A program made the translations under genes and the position numbers. DNA of 64,000 nt from Riptortus pedestris (Eukaryota; Arthropoda; Insecta; Hemiptera; Alydidae): NCBI GenBank assembly GCA_019009955.1, contig CM032232.1:70512001-70576000 (forward strand), in the 5' to 3' direction. Position 1 is the first letter of the stretch; each line of letters opens with the position of its first letter. The notes under the pieces were generated by a model. It saw only the letters and a list, made by a program, of their open reading frames with translations. It was not told where the DNA came from and made no database searches. Shown here one piece after another: positions 1 through 11,388 of the stretch.

Positions 1-221
1 AGATATTTGGATTTGTATTGTGTGTGTGGTCGGCAGGAGTCGGCTATGTTCGGGACTTTCCCTTCCGACAGCTAGGGCGGCCGTTTCCGTAACTGTTCGT
101 CCCTCGTGAAAAGGTTTAGAGATTCCTTACTACTACTGTTATTAGTAGGCAGATTTCTCTATTGTAAAACGTCATGTGGGATATCTGCTTAGTTTACGCA
201 GCCCCTGCGTGACGGACTTTT
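1..221 (-). mobile_element. Helentron-like element, 5' end, cut by window edge
   Basis: This is the 5' part of a copy lying on the minus strand. It ends on the plus strand as ATCTGCTTAGTTTACGCAG, then the terminal hairpin, then GACGGACTTTT. The block at about 30-170 (CGGCAGGAGTCGGC, later GGCGGCCGTTTCCGTAACTG) is a 5' sub-type seen again at about 63340-63480. The body, TA tract and 3' hairpin would lie outside the window. Confidence 0.8.
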
Positions 222-337
222 TATTTATCTATGAATTTAATTTTTTCGACATTGAAAACTATTTTAACTTTTAATACTTTGTTATTTAATATTATTTATT
301 ACTCTTTAATCACCTATTTATTTGTTAACGTTGTTTG

Positions 338-340
<3 letters not shown>

Positions 341-398
<58 letters not shown>

Positions 399-421
399 CA
401 CACACGCACGCTCGCGCACAC
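341..421. repeat. (CA)n microsatellite
   Basis: An uninterrupted AC dinucleotide run of about 55 bases from 341, followed by a degenerate tail with CACGCACGCTCGCGCACA. Confidence 0.97.
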
Positions 422-525
422 AAGTATTTATTCCGTACATTTTAAGCTCTTGGGGTCAGGCTCATATTGTAAGAGTTATAAGGTAACTCGGCGCCCTGTC
501 GTTGAATTTTGCCATGAATCTGGCA

Positions 526-560
526 CACTGAAGATGGAGTTTCGACCTGGAAAGCGACGT
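526..560 (+). other. CTGAAGA...GAAA motif, Penelope/hammerhead-like (weak)
   Basis: CTGAAGAT at 528-535 and GAAAGCG at 550 flank a 14-base spacer whose possible stem is poor. It resembles the stronger motifs at 1415, 23897, 25025, 28159 and 39256. A hammerhead-like core is known in Penelope-like retroelements, but this copy alone would not support that call. Confidence 0.3.
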
Positions 561-1029
561 ATAATTACTTCATAGGTGACATTTTAGAGTTCTAGAGTTC
601 ATAAAATCGGTTCCAATCATGAATCCCTGCCATCTCCCGGCAGCATTACAAAAAATAAACATCATATTTCAGTTGTGATAAAACTTGCCGGTCTGCTTTC
701 TGTTTTCGATTAGTGTTGAAGAGAGGAGCGACCAGTCGCTCGGCTATTCCCGTCCAAACTCAAACCAGGGCAGACATTTTCTCTTCTCAGCTGGGTACTC
801 TCTCTGCCTATAACTTTAATACATTTTAATTAGTCCGACGCCACGGGCCAAGATATATATGTAGAGGAGAGAACGCTGCCTTGTTAGGGGCCATTTTATA
901 ATGAGTTGGCTGAATTCAACAGGAAACAAATCAACTTGGTTTTAATGTTTGCCGGACACAGAAAATTTCTTTTGTGAGTTTTCAATTACTTTATGGCTGC
1001 AGGATTCACCGCAAGGCCTAACTTCCGCA

Positions 1030-1322
1030 AAAGGATCGAATTGCAACTGTAATGTTCTACAAATGTTATTATGTACAGTTTTTCATTATCTTGATTATTA
1101 ACTGAGATATTTGCATATTTTAGTTTACGGTCGCTCAGTAAAGCCCCACTCCTACTCATCTCATATTAACTATATTCTATTATGTTATGAAGTACTCTAT
1201 TTGAAGCTTAAATTCCAAATATTGTTCTCATTGAACTTTTAAGATTTCAGATAAATGCAAATAAGTGGCGCACGTTGGGAATCTGCTTAGTTAATGCAGT
1301 CCTTACGTGACGGACTTTTTTT
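1030..1322 (-). mobile_element. Helentron-like element, 3'-truncated
   Basis: Minus-strand copy holding the 5' half only: TTAACTGAGATATTTGCAT, then the CCCACTCCTACTCAT block, TTGAAGCTTAAATTCC, and the terminal TCTGCTTAGTTAATGCAG followed by GACGGACTTTT. The terminal hairpin is decayed. The TA tract and 3' hairpin are missing; the element simply begins near 1030. Confidence 0.8.
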
Positions 1323-1414
1323 ATTTTCAGCTGGTGGTGAGGGCGATGAATCAGGTTAAGCAGAAACACTTTTTAATGGCTCCTCATGACTATTTTTTTT
1401 ACTTACAAACTCTA

Positions 1415-1448
1415 GGCGCTTTCGGAAATAAAATTCCCATCTTCAGAG
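1415..1448 (-). other. CTGAAGA-stem-GAAA motif, Penelope/hammerhead-like
   Basis: On the minus strand CTGAAGAT is followed by GGGAA, a TTTTA loop, TTTCC and then GAAAGCGCC. The five-base stem (one G-T pair) sits directly against GAAA. The extra T between CTGAAGA and the stem departs from a canonical hammerhead core, so ribozyme activity is not claimed. Confidence 0.4.
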
Positions 1449-2929
1449 CTAAAACAATAAATCGGCATAATTAAGGAGTCTAAGAACTATTTTTTAAAAA
1501 TGTACATAATTGGTCATATAAACAAAATCGTCAATAAAACTATAAAATTTATAACAATAACACATATATTTAACATCATAGTTATAATTACAATATAATA
1601 AATTAATAATGCCTTATTTACATTTTTATTTATTTACGGGGTTTTTATATGACCACCAGGAACATTGAGGGGGGGGGGAGGTGGAGGAGTGACCTCAATT
1701 CCGTTGTTTCATCTTTTTGAGAGTTAAAAACGTGAAATGATGGTATTTTTGTAAACTGCGAAAAAAGAACTTTAAAAAAAAATCAAAATTATTATTCTTA
1801 ACCCCCTACAAATGTACGCTCTTAAAAAATGCTTCAGAGAGGAATGTTACTGAAGTATCAGTAGATTAAGGTCATCCGAAGAAATGTCTGAGATTAAGTA
1901 AATTTCGTGAAAATTATATGAAATTGTCTAGTATTCAAATGCTGGAGAGAATATAAAGGTCGTTGGAGGATACGACGGACCTTACAAATATAAGAATCAT
2001 TTAATAATGGTTAAATAATTGTCGGTCAAGCAGTTTCTATTAAAATCTTGCAGAAATGGGCCATGAAAAAATATCTGGCGACATTGACAAATAATAAGTG
2101 GTTGAATAATGTTTTTATATTGCCTCAAACAATTGGGCTCTTTCTCTTTCCGACCGCAATCATTTGAGATTTCAAGGTGTTGTCACTTTCCTCAGATCGC
2201 CTGTCACGCCACAGAGCAGTTCGAACGTGAAATGGAGAACCATCTTAGGTTATTTTCCATGAATAAAGAAAAGTCGCGACATAGCCCCCCCCCCAAAACA
2301 ATTGCCCAATTTCTATGGAAACAACTGGGTTGAGGTGGTCTACTTGTCGCCGGGAAAAGTCTTCCATTTCAAATGAATTATTTGTTGAAACAGCGCCATG
2401 AGTTCTGCGTCAATTTTGAGCTCTGATGTTGATGGACCTCGTTACATTTGTCTCTATGATAGTGATGTACATATGAGAAACGTGTTCCTCTTCGAAGCAA
2501 ACGAATCACCTGTACTAAGCACTCCATACACCTTAGATTACTAAGCCAATGCAGATATTTTACTACTTATGGTTAACACATTTTCTGGCGTTTTCATTTT
2601 TCAGATCTCTCAACCAAGTATTAGGTCACTTATCTTTGATTCTAACTTCATTCTTGTGGTCATTCTCATAGATCCTGAAATGGTAGATAAAGCTTGCAAT
2701 ATCAATAACCATTTTGAAGATTAGTACTCGCAGCCCTTAACCAACCAACCGATTTTTGGGAACTTTTTCAAGCCCAAGCTATGTGTGAGTGCTTCACGCT
2801 ATTGCTTTCAGGTCAAGAAACCAGAAGTAATAACAAGTAAAGCCCTGGACTTTTCAAGTCAGCTCTACTAATCATTGGCTACTTGTAATCACTAGATTTT
2901 TAATAACATATCGTTTATTGGATTCTATA

Positions 2930-3110
2930 GTTGTTCTGAGTACGAACAATTATGAATGGCAATGTTTTACCACTTTGACCTTGCCTTGAAATTCCTTTAA
3001 ATGAAATTAGCTATAGACCTTGTTTTAAATACAATCTCATAATTTCCACCGATCCCACCTAGAATATAGCGAGTAGTAGATTTGTTCAAAATGAAATATA
3101 AAAGTCATCT
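2930..3110 (+). repeat. Interspersed repeat shared with 8815-9010
   Basis: TTCTGAGTACGAACAATTAT, GGCAATGT, AGCTATAGA, and TACAATCTCATAATTTCCA occur in the same order as at 8815-9010. The two copies diverge by clear substitutions. No coding potential, terminal repeats or tail was seen, so the family is unknown. Confidence 0.65.
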
Positions 3111-3994
3111 TTGATTGCTCCTGAATCCTAAATGTTTCAAGGTCTGTAAAACCAAATGATTATACGTACATAATTCAATTACTCTACCCAGAAACTTGTA
3201 AAAGAGATTTTGAGCTGTGTGTCTAAGAAATGAGAAAGTTTTACCACACCTCCTGTTAAGTGTGTTTGTTAGATTTTTTTACAGTTTGTTTTTAAACGAT
3301 CGAAAAATGTTATAAATGGACTACAAATGTTAGTCAACAAACGTTTCTATAACTTGAATGTTAGTTTTTTTTTTTTTTTTTTTTTGTTTTGTTCTCACCC
3401 TTTATTTGAGTTTAAACAGTCCTGTTTGCATACGTCTCTCTTTTTTTTAACAAGAAATTAAGACAGATCATGAAATCACATCATAGTAATTCATTCATGT
3501 ACGTGGAAAATCTCCTTAGTTTATATTCTCACTCTCTGTGCGTATCTTTGCCTACAATTATAACGGACATAGTAGGTGAGTTTTCCAGTTGTATTTTTAT
3601 AGATTATTAACTGAAATTGGGTTCTTTGGTTTCCTGGTCACCATGATAGTCAAGATGTTTAGTTGGGCAGTATCAACGTGGTTCATAGAATATATTTCTC
3701 TATCGCTCGTTTCCTCGTAAAAAAAAGAACCTTTATATGACTTAAGTGCAGTGAAAATAAGGAAAGCCCGTCAAACTAAACAGATTTCACTCGAATATGA
3801 GACGCTGATGATTTTATCTCACCATCTATTCTCTCTTTCTCCCGCAGTAAGAACCCTATGCAAACAAGAATAAAATGTTAGTTGGACTTTAATGTTAGGT
3901 GTTTAACTAAGAGACTGAGGTACTTAAAGTGAAATATGAATGAGCGGAAGTGAGAATTTACAAACCAAAAATTAATAAAAAATAAACAAATAAT

Positions 3995-4140
3995 TCCGTC
4001 AACAGACAAATAAACATATATAGTTTTGGTTCGAGATCATTTTCGCCTCCTGGGTAGGATCGATGGACATTAGAAGAAGTGTTTCGAAATTCGGGCCTTG
4101 AGTACAACCAGCTGAGTTCCTTTTAAGGGAAAATTTCTAT
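3995..4140 (+). mobile_element. Helentron-like element, 3' end fragment
   Basis: Plus-strand remnant of the region after the TA tract: AACAGACAAATAAACATATA, then CTGGGTAGGATCGATGGACA, TTGAGTACAACC and a decayed hairpin CTTTTAAGGGAAAATT. The final TGCTAA is lost. Its body is not present upstream. Confidence 0.7.
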
Positions 4141-4677
4141 TAAATCGCAATTTCTAGAAAAATACTAACAAACTGCTGAGCTGTACAAAAAATATGAAAA
4201 CAAGGAAAGCCTGAGTAAGGAGAAAGATGGAGATAGAATATAATTAGCAAGTGGAAGCTGATAAGTGTGACAGATTAGCAACTCGGAGTAAGCACGCACA
4301 CTGGCTTTAACCGCTCCTTATTTTTCTTCAAATTCGTCCCGATAAGGAAAATTAATGATTCTTAATGCCGCTAGTATAAGGGAAAGAGGGCGTCACACTA
4401 AGCCCTGCATTATAAGGCAAGTTGATTTTAGGGAAGATAGTAAAGGAAGAAAGAATTTTAAAATTTTTTAATTTATATTTTCAACTACATGATTCTTAAA
4501 ATATTAATTGCAATAATTAGTAATGTGAGGGTAGGGGAATAGTTAGTTAGTACGACTGTTGACTATTAATGAAATTTTACATGGTAAAACTAGTAAAGTC
4601 ACATGTCACAAAAAAGTGTTTCCAACATGTTAAAACTAACAAAACTAATCTGTGAATCGCAGATAGTAATCAAGAAA

Positions 4678-5566
4678 AAGTCCGTCTCACAGGAGCTGCG
4701 TAAACTAAGCAGATTACTCTTGTGAAATTTTGCAATAGATAAATCTACATACTGGTGACACTTAATACCACTGTCAATAAAGACAAATGGTAAATAGAAA
4801 TCGTTCAGTCAATTTCAATAACCTCCCAGCGGAAAACGTCTGAATTGTAAATAAGTAGGTCTCCCAACCTCTCAAAGCTGAATAGATACATAGAAATATT
4901 CTTCACCGGAAAGAAAAATGATTACTGAAATTTATATAAAAATATAACATATTAATTATATTGAAAACTATTTACTATATCTAGTACTGTAATTTATAAG
5001 GAATCAGAATAATTTTCTGTTCGCTCAACAGAACATATTTGCATGTATAACAAAGGTCTCTCGAAAATAATATTTGGTTTATATGCTTCGAATACAGTGG
5101 TTTATTACGTAACAGAGTATTGTTTATTTGACATGAGTTTATGCTGAAGGCTGAAAACTAAAAAAATGTAAATATCTCGTTAATAGTCAAGATAGAGAAT
5201 ATATATGTATATAACAATATTTATTGCACATTTAGTTTGCAATATGCTTGATTCTATATAATTTTTCGATGGAACGTATACTAATGGAGATATTTGGAAT
5301 TTTCGAAAATCCTCCTCGAATAATATGAATCGTTTACGGCTAAAAAAGGAAGTTGATCTTCATGTTTAAATAAAACTTTTAAATATCGAGTTTGGTAAAG
5401 ATCGGACAAAAATTGTGACCGCTGGATAGCTAACAGACAAATAAATATATATATATAATTTTAAACGAACCTCATTTTCGCCATCTCCTGCGTAGGATCA
5501 ATGAGCATTTGAAGTAATTTTAAAATCGCGTTATGAGTACGACCTCAATAGCTGAAATCTGCTAAA
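4678..5566 (+). mobile_element. Helentron-like element, near full length, diverged
   Basis: Starts AGTCCGTCTCACAGGAGC with GTAAACTAAGCAGATTAC just inside, and ends AATCTGCTAAAA near 5566. Body blocks from about 5130 are the AAATATCTCG block, TTTTTCGATGGAACG and AAATATCGAGTTTGGTAA, then a very short TATATATATATA and the CGTAGGATCAATGAG block. The 3' palindrome has lost its left half. About 230 bases between 4790 and 5030 have no match in the other copies and may be a separate insertion or a lineage-specific 5' block. Confidence 0.8.
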
Positions 5567-5828
5567 AGGCCTCATTTCTACATTGATGTTTAATGAAATA
5601 TGCAGAACGCTTTTAGAGGACATTTTCTATGTTTTTCCCCCATGTTGCTTTGTCTTTTTTCTGTGTAAATTTGTTAGTTAATTTTAGATTTTGATAACCA
5701 CTTTATTCAATGGTTGACTAATTAAATTTTGAACTAGTATTCATATTCTGATATGTTATCAGTAAATACTCATTCTGGTCTACATTTTGTTATTGTTATC
5801 GTATTTTTAGTAGAAGAATGGTTTATTC

Positions 5829-5903
<75 letters not shown>

Positions 5904-6715
5904 CTTACGATCCTCTGTTTCCCTTTATAATAATAATAATAAATTGCTTACCTCTGCTCAGGGGGGGGGGGTTGTGACACTTAGCTAAGTATGGTGTAAC
6001 ATTGTCAACGTAGGATATCTGCCAGCAACACTTAGCAACATACGTCTCGAAGGAAAGGAGCTGAGACACGAGAGAGACAACCTGCGTCACCTTACCACTT
6101 AGCTTGATTAGAAACCCTGCATTAGGGGGTGAGCAACCCTTAGTTTTAAGGCGTATCAGATAATATTTCTTCAGGAGGCTGATCCCAGCTCGAGCTCAGC
6201 TGATCTAGGTTTCAGGCTTGTGTATTATATGAGTGGATATTTGGAATTTTACCTCCCAACGACTCAATGGTTTGAGCCTAAATTGGTATTAAGTGACCAT
6301 ATAATACCATTATCTCGATGCAAGTTCACTAAGGTCACAATTATTATACAATAGCTGCTATGTATAATTCAAGAAAAACACATTTACATTAAGCATGCCT
6401 TAAGAATTTAAATTTCGCAAACCCACCTATCCATAATATTCATAAAATTTATTAAGCAAAAATTAATTCATTGATGAAGTATATATAAAATATTCGTAAA
6501 ATTTAATAAGAAAAAATTAATTCATATATGAAGTTTAGTTACGTATCTCGATAAGAAAAAAACACGCAGAGGCTCTACTATACAGACATAGACAACAATT
6601 AAAACAAATAAATCTGCAATAAATCATATATTGACATAATTTTCACTAAATCATATACACAGAATTGTTCAGAGTATTAATAAATGAATATTTTTAATTC
6701 AATAAATATTTAATT
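5567..6715. other. Unassigned intergenic stretch with GA microsatellite
   Basis: Apart from the GA run at 5831-5900 and a short (ATA)n/G10 tract at 5925-5970, nothing recognisable was seen. The 74-codon frame across the GA run is a low-complexity artefact. Confidence 0.5.
5831..5900. repeat. (GA)n microsatellite
   Basis: Thirty-five perfect GA units without interruption. Confidence 0.98.
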
Positions 6716-6920
6716 CAGCTTTTTGCAACTGAGGCTAATTGGGACGAGTTATCTGCAGTCTACTACCCATTTCTAGCCAGGGAGGGACTAGGGATTTTAT
6801 TTAATGTGTTCATCACTCAATAAATTCCTATTGCCCAGGCGGGAATCGAACTCGCCACTCTTGGTTTACCATATGAAACCAAGACCAACGCTTCAACTCA
6901 CGTGGTCAACCTGAGCCCCT
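6716..6920 (-). mobile_element. tRNA-derived SINE
   Basis: On the minus strand it starts AGGGGCTCAGGTTGACCACG (A-box region), has GGCGAGTTCGATTCCCGCC (B-box/T-arm), and then the family body with CTAGAAATGGGTAGTAG and CCAATTAGCCTCAGTTGCAA. The usual TTAATAAATAAT tail is degraded. AATGAATA occurs just outside both ends and may be a remnant target duplication. The head is tRNA-like, but the element is not a functional tRNA. Confidence 0.85.
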
Positions 6921-7021
6921 AATTAATGAATAGTAATCTAATTCATACGAAGAAGACTAAGCTTTCCTTCACAAATGCTTAACAGGCAGCATTCGATGAG
7001 TTAAAGTTTCATAACACATTC

Positions 7022-7270
7022 CCAGTCTGGCTGGGCATTAGCAACACACAAAAAAAGAAACTACAGTCCTTCCAGAGCAAAGTACTTCGAATAGCAACAA
7101 ATGTTCCCTGGTTTGTTAAGAATAGCCAAATCCAAAGGTAATTGGATGTTGCTCTTATTTCAGTTCACATTCAACAACTGGTAAGGAAATATCATGGCAG
7201 CCTTCCCATGTCAAGTAGAGTCACTCATTATAATTTAGGTTCAATGACTGAAGGACGACTACGTCCGAGA
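7022..7270 (+). pseudogene. Jockey-type LINE reverse transcriptase C-terminal fragment
   Basis: Translation from 7022 gives PVWLGISN..., then LQSFQSKVLRIATNVPWFV, typical of the thumb region of Jockey-clade reverse transcriptases (KIQxxQSKxLRxIxxAPWxV in family members). An in-frame TAA at 7139-7141 follows NSQIQR, and the similarity continues beyond it (LDVALISVHIQQLVRKYH). It is a dead 5'-truncated copy. The 3' boundary and tail are not clear. Related fragments lie on the minus strand at 33995-34605 and 39526-40054. Confidence 0.75.
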
Positions 7271-7682
7271 TTGTACCAAAATCTTAATTTTGTAACAAAT
7301 CTTATAATAACACATTGTGTATAATACTTATGTATTGGTCCAAATAAATATACTTTCTCTCATCATAGCAGCTCTGACTCCTTCTCAAAGGCGATGGGAC
7401 AGTTGGTTTTGTTCTTTGTACGCTCTCCAGGACTGCCACTGATGGCGTCGAACTTAATTCTTATTAATTATTTAATTTATTTTATCACTCATACAAAAAG
7501 GGCAACTCACGAATTCTGTTCATATGCCTTTTAAACTATAAGCATTATTCTGCGATTTGCAAAATACCTCCACAATCATTAACTAACGAATGGGGTATAT
7601 TCAGAAGCTAAATTCGTTTTCGAAGTACGGAGGTTTATGCAGGCGTTGGTATTAATTCACATTACTCTTTGTTCGTTTAGAA

Positions 7683-8251
7683 CAGGTGTGGGCAACCTTT
7701 GAATGTTGCAGGCCAAACTTTAATGTGCAAATACTTTTGAGGGCCTCTTTTAAAAGTATTCCATTTGAAAGTGGTGTTCATAATTTTTAACGACAGATAT
7801 CACACATGAAATTATACGTCAATGTAATTATAATACAATTTATTAAAATAACAAAATGAAATGACCAAAAAAAAGTAGGTACTACATTATAATTAAATCG
7901 TAATATTTGGAATTATTACAAACAAGGAAAGTTAAATAGCGACACCGAACTCAATGAGACACTTGAGCTTGGATTTGGGAAACTAATCCTTAGATGTTTG
8001 GATTATTCCACTGATACAAAGATGAAAAGAATCTTCCAAATTATCGTCAGTCGGTTTTGTACAATGTTTTAATTTAATAACTCTCATAATTGAAAAGAAC
8101 TGTTCGCATTTATAAGTACTCCCAACGCACAAATCTCTCCTCATCTTCCTCATTTGGAGTAAGTAGTGTAATATTTTTGTTTAATTGTGTTTTTCAAAAT
8201 GTCTCAAGGACCGGATCAAGCCTTAGTCCGGTTGGTGGTTGCCCACATGTG
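7683..8251 (-). mobile_element. hAT transposon, internally deleted
   Basis: Left end CAGGTGTGGGCAACC and right end (reverse complement) CACATGTGGGCAACC form short hAT-like terminal inverted repeats. The 8-base flanks GTTTAGAA (7675-7682) and GTGTAGAC (8252-8259) match at 6 of 8 positions, as expected for an aged hAT target duplication. At about 570 bases it retains only the C-terminal transposase remnant, annotated separately. It cannot encode its own transposase. Confidence 0.75.
7932..8160 (-). pseudogene. hAT transposase C-terminal remnant
   Basis: The minus strand reads MRRDLCVGSTYKCEQFFS, then IMRVIKLKHCTKPTDDNLED, then LCISGIIQTSKD and an in-frame stop at the following codon, with coding-like sequence (FPKSKLKCLIEFGVAI) after it. 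CEQxFSxM...IK...TDxxL is the signature of the hAT dimerisation region. The DDE core and BED zinc finger upstream are absent. The flanking hAT-type termini support the call. Confidence 0.75.
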
Positions 8252-8730
8252 GTGTAGACTGTACCTCACTTTCAGTTCATTAAAGAAAACAAATTTGTTT
8301 AAGCTTATAACAATTTACTGGAATAGACCAATAGGCAACATTATATCTACCAGAAGCCCGACGTTGTAATTCCATCATATCTTCGCAAATACCAAGTACG
8401 AAACAGGAAACTCTCCGGTGCAATTGCATGATGAATATGAATTTATGGTAAGATCCTGCTGGATATAACTTCCTTATTCAAGTTATTCTATTGATAAAGC
8501 TGCTTCTAGATCAAACAGTAAACTGGGGGCAAACTAGAATTTATGCTGGATTGTTCTGTATCTATGATGAAGATAGTTCAATTGAGAACAGTTCCACAAT
8601 ACTTGGGTTTAAAAATGAAGTCCATATATATTTTTTATACTGGTTTCACCATTTAACTTTTTTTCATTTCATTTCATGTTGCAAAATCTAGTTGAGTACC
8701 TTCACGATGGAGTCGATTGTGTGGGACAGG

Positions 8731-8802
8731 AAGATCTCTTTCGAAAATCGCGTCATAAGTACGACCTCAATAGCTGATCACCTTTAAGGGAAATCTGCTA
8801 AA
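8731..8802 (+). mobile_element. Helentron-like element, 3' terminus only
   Basis: Contains TCGAAAATCGCGTCATAAG, GTACGACCTCAATAGCTGAT and an imperfect hairpin CACCTTTAAGGGAAATC ending CTGCTAA. Everything 5' of this is missing, including the TA tract. Confidence 0.75.
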
Positions 8803-8814
8803 ACTCGTTAACTG

Positions 8815-9010
8815 GTTTCTATTGTTGTTATGAGTATGAACAATTATTGATGGCAATGTCTGTCCATTCTACCCTTAGAAAAAATCTTTTATATGAAATA
8901 AGCTATAGAGCTTGTCTTCAATACAATCTCATAATTTCCAATGACCCCACCGAGAAAATTGCCAGTAGCCGATCAGTTCAAAATTATAAATTTAAGTTTT
9001 CTAATGACAA
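8815..9010 (+). repeat. Interspersed repeat shared with 2930-3110
   Basis: Second copy of the segment at 2930-3110: GAGTATGAACAATTAT, GGCAATGTCTG, AGCTATAGAGC, TACAATCTCATAATTTCCA. It sits between two Helentron-like pieces. The 78-codon frame spanning it has no recognisable product. Confidence 0.6.
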
Positions 9011-9065
9011 AAAAAGGAATTCCATCGTAGAACTTCTCGTTATCTTCATTAAATGTTACTCGGTT

Positions 9066-9617
9066 TTAGCAGATTTCCCTTAAGTACATAATCATGATGG
9101 GATTTTTGAAAAATTTCCTCCAATGTCGATCGATCCTTCCCAGGAAATTAGGAAAATGAGGTCCGTTCAAAACTATATATATTTGTCTGTTAGACTCTAG
9201 CGGTTGCAACTTTTGTTTGATAGTTACCAAACGCGATATTTATACGTTTTATGTAAAACTAAAAATCTTGTTCCTTAACGGCTGAAATCCAACCAGTAGG
9301 AGAGGGGGTTTAGAAGGGGAATTTCGAAAATTCTTAATATCTCTGATAATATGCGTCGGATCGAAAAATTGTATAGAGTCAGTCTTACTGCAAAAGTAAT
9401 GTTCTGCAATATAAAGGTTGTTATGCAAGTTGTTATTTTACGAGATATTTGCATTTTTTAAGTTTTTGGGCTTTAGTAAATTCTCACTCATTCTCATGCC
9501 AGTTTAACAATAAGCTGTATTATTCTCTTAACACTTTTACGTTAAGAGATAAATGCTACTACGTGACGCACGTGGGAAATCTGCTTTATTAACGCAGCTC
9601 CTGCGTGACGGACTTAT
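9066..9617 (-). mobile_element. Helentron-like element, full-length short copy
   Basis: About 550 bases with both ends recognisable. On the minus strand it runs from AAGTCCGTCACGCAGGAGC (hairpin loop GAG) to AATCTGCTAAAA. The TA tract is only TATATATAT, so this copy shows the family without microsatellite expansion. The 3' palindrome is partly decayed (AGATTTCCCTTAAGTACAT on the plus strand). It is a useful reference for the length of the unexpanded element. Confidence 0.9.
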
Positions 9618-9796
9618 TTATTTTCTTTCTGGAGTAGGCATATTTAATGTTGTTTTAGAATAGTGTTTAAGATTTTCTAAGGACTTTAACAAATCTTTGT
9701 TGAAACATTTCCAAAATCCTTACAATGAATTTGATTCGTTTTTTATCATGGCTCTTTGAAATGGCTGACAGCTGTGTGTAATCTTTTCAAAATAAT

Positions 9797-10032
9797 TATA
9801 ATTATTATTATTATTATTTATTAACGTCCACTATTTGCAACTTCGGCTAATTGGGACGGGTTATCTACAGTTTACCACCCTTTTCTAGCCAGGGTGGGAC
9901 TAAGGATGTTATTTAATGAATTCCGTCACTAATTAAATTCCTTTGTCCAGGTGGGAATCGAACTCGCTACTCTAAGTTTGCCATGTGAGATTAAGGACAA
10001 CGCTTTAATTCACATGGCTAACCTGAGCCCCT
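9797..10032 (-). mobile_element. tRNA-derived SINE, full length
   Basis: The minus strand starts AGGGGCTCAGGTTAGCCATG, with the B-box GCGAGTTCGATTCCCACC, the conserved body (CTAGAAAAGGGTGGTAAAC, then GATAACCCGTCCCAATTAGC), GTTGCAAATAGTGGACG and a TTAATAAATAATAATAAT tail. With 44833 and 58623 it defines the family. Flanks show no clear target duplication. Confidence 0.9.
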
Positions 10033-10885
10033 CTAAAATGGGAAGGTCCGGTTTGCCCCAGTGTCATGTAGCCAAAGGTAACAAATTAACTACAACAAAA
10101 TTGTAGCTTTCTTACCCAAAAAACTCTAACGCATAACACAAAAATAATTATTAACGTTTTAATAAAACTTATATTAAACAGTAACTTTGCATAAAGTAAG
10201 GTTATCTCTTACCTGTCAAAAAATTGTTCTTCAATTTCGGTAAACCTGATCCTTGAATTCTCTCAGGGACAACAACAAAGTGATTACAAGTTGACAACAT
10301 AAAAAATAAGAAAAAAACTGCTTGTACGGCTAAAGAAGAGCTGACAAACACGCACCCCGCTGGTTCATTGAGTGAGACTGGTTGTGCAAAACATGGCAGG
10401 CCGTTGGTATTGTAGTTGAGCAGCGGGGCACCTTAGGCCTATCTGGTTACCATCTACCAGAATGGCAGCCGCAATGCTCCCATAATACCTTCAATTGGGC
10501 CCCAACCGTTCCTCACAATCCCATTCACCTGCTTTTCCTTCACTCTCATTCTTTCCTTTCGGGCAACGGTGACAAACTTTAGCCGACGACCTTGCGAAAA
10601 CGTGGTGGTGGTAATTGTTTCTCAGGTTTTTCTTTTTTAGAAAATCTTACCAGACTAGCGCCTCCATTTGCATTTATTAGTTTCATTCAAATATGAAATT
10701 AAAGAATAAGAATTGACGTAGAATTGCTCACTAAATTATCAGTTCGTTCCAGTTTGACTCCAAAGTTATACTAACTTTTCAGTAGAGGTGGTTTGGATAT
10801 TTGTTTCGCCAATCAACTTCGTGGTTATTATGCCTTTTAACATGTGTAAAATTTGTTGTTGCCGTTACTTTGAATATGTGTATAT
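10033..10885. other. Unassigned, with a GC-richer island
   Basis: The part at about 10330-10620 is clearly less AT-rich than its surroundings (GGCAGCCGCAATGC, CAATTGGGCCCC). A 66-codon plus-strand frame at 10382-10582 matches nothing I recognise. No splice-framed gene or mobile-element terminus was identified. Confidence 0.4.
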
Positions 10886-10886
10886 A

Positions 10887-11388
10887 AATACACACATATA
10901 CAGTTACTTTACTGCTATCTTTATTAGTATTAGTAAATACACACACATATACAGTTACTTTACTGCTATCTTTATTAGTATTAGTAAATACACACACATA
11001 TACAGTTACTCTACTGCTATCTTTATTAGTAGTAGTAAATACAAACACATATTCAATTACTTTACTGCTATCTTTATTAGTAGTAGTAAATACACACACA
11101 TATACAGTTACTCTACTGCTATCTTTATTAGTAGTAGTAAATACACACACATATACAGTTACTCTACTGCTATCTTTATTAGTAGTAGTAAATACACACA
11201 CATATACCGTTACTCTACTGCTATCTTTATTAGTAGTAGTAAATACAAACACATATTCAATTACTTTACTGCTATCTTTATTAGTAGTAGTAAATACACA
11301 CACATATACAGTTACTCTACTGTTATCTTTATTAGTAGTAGTAAATACACACACATATACAGTTACTCTACTGCTATCTTTATTATTA
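10887..11388. repeat. 51-bp minisatellite, about ten copies
   Basis: Unit: AAATACACACACATATACAG, TTACTCTACTGCTATC, TTTATTAGTAGTAGT. Copies differ by a few substitutions (CTTTACTG versus CTCTACTG, TATTCAATTAC versus TATACAGTTAC, ATTAGTATTAGT in the first two). Because 51 is a multiple of three, both strands stay open: 211 codons on plus and 236 codons on minus, both 17-residue repeats of low complexity. These frames have no independent support as genes. Confidence 0.95.

Larger units (their letters stand above)
222..1029. other. Intergenic stretch with CA microsatellite, no gene seen
   Basis: AT-rich sequence with a CA repeat at 341-421 and a CTGAAGA...GAAA motif at 526-560. No open frame of recognisable origin was seen. 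The part at 670-830 is somewhat less AT-rich, but I cannot assign it to a family. Confidence 0.5.
1323..3994. other. Unassigned AT-rich intergenic sequence
   Basis: No gene or complete mobile element was recognised. It contains a possible Penelope-like motif at 1415-1448 (minus), a G9 run near 1670, a C10 run near 2285, a T20 run at about 3366-3385, and at 2930-3110 a segment that recurs at 8815-9010. Open frames here are short and unrecognisable. Confidence 0.5.

Noticed and set aside
5753..6090. Frames over the GA run (RERERE) and 47908-48120 (LSLSLS)
   Set aside because: Low-complexity dinucleotide repeats.
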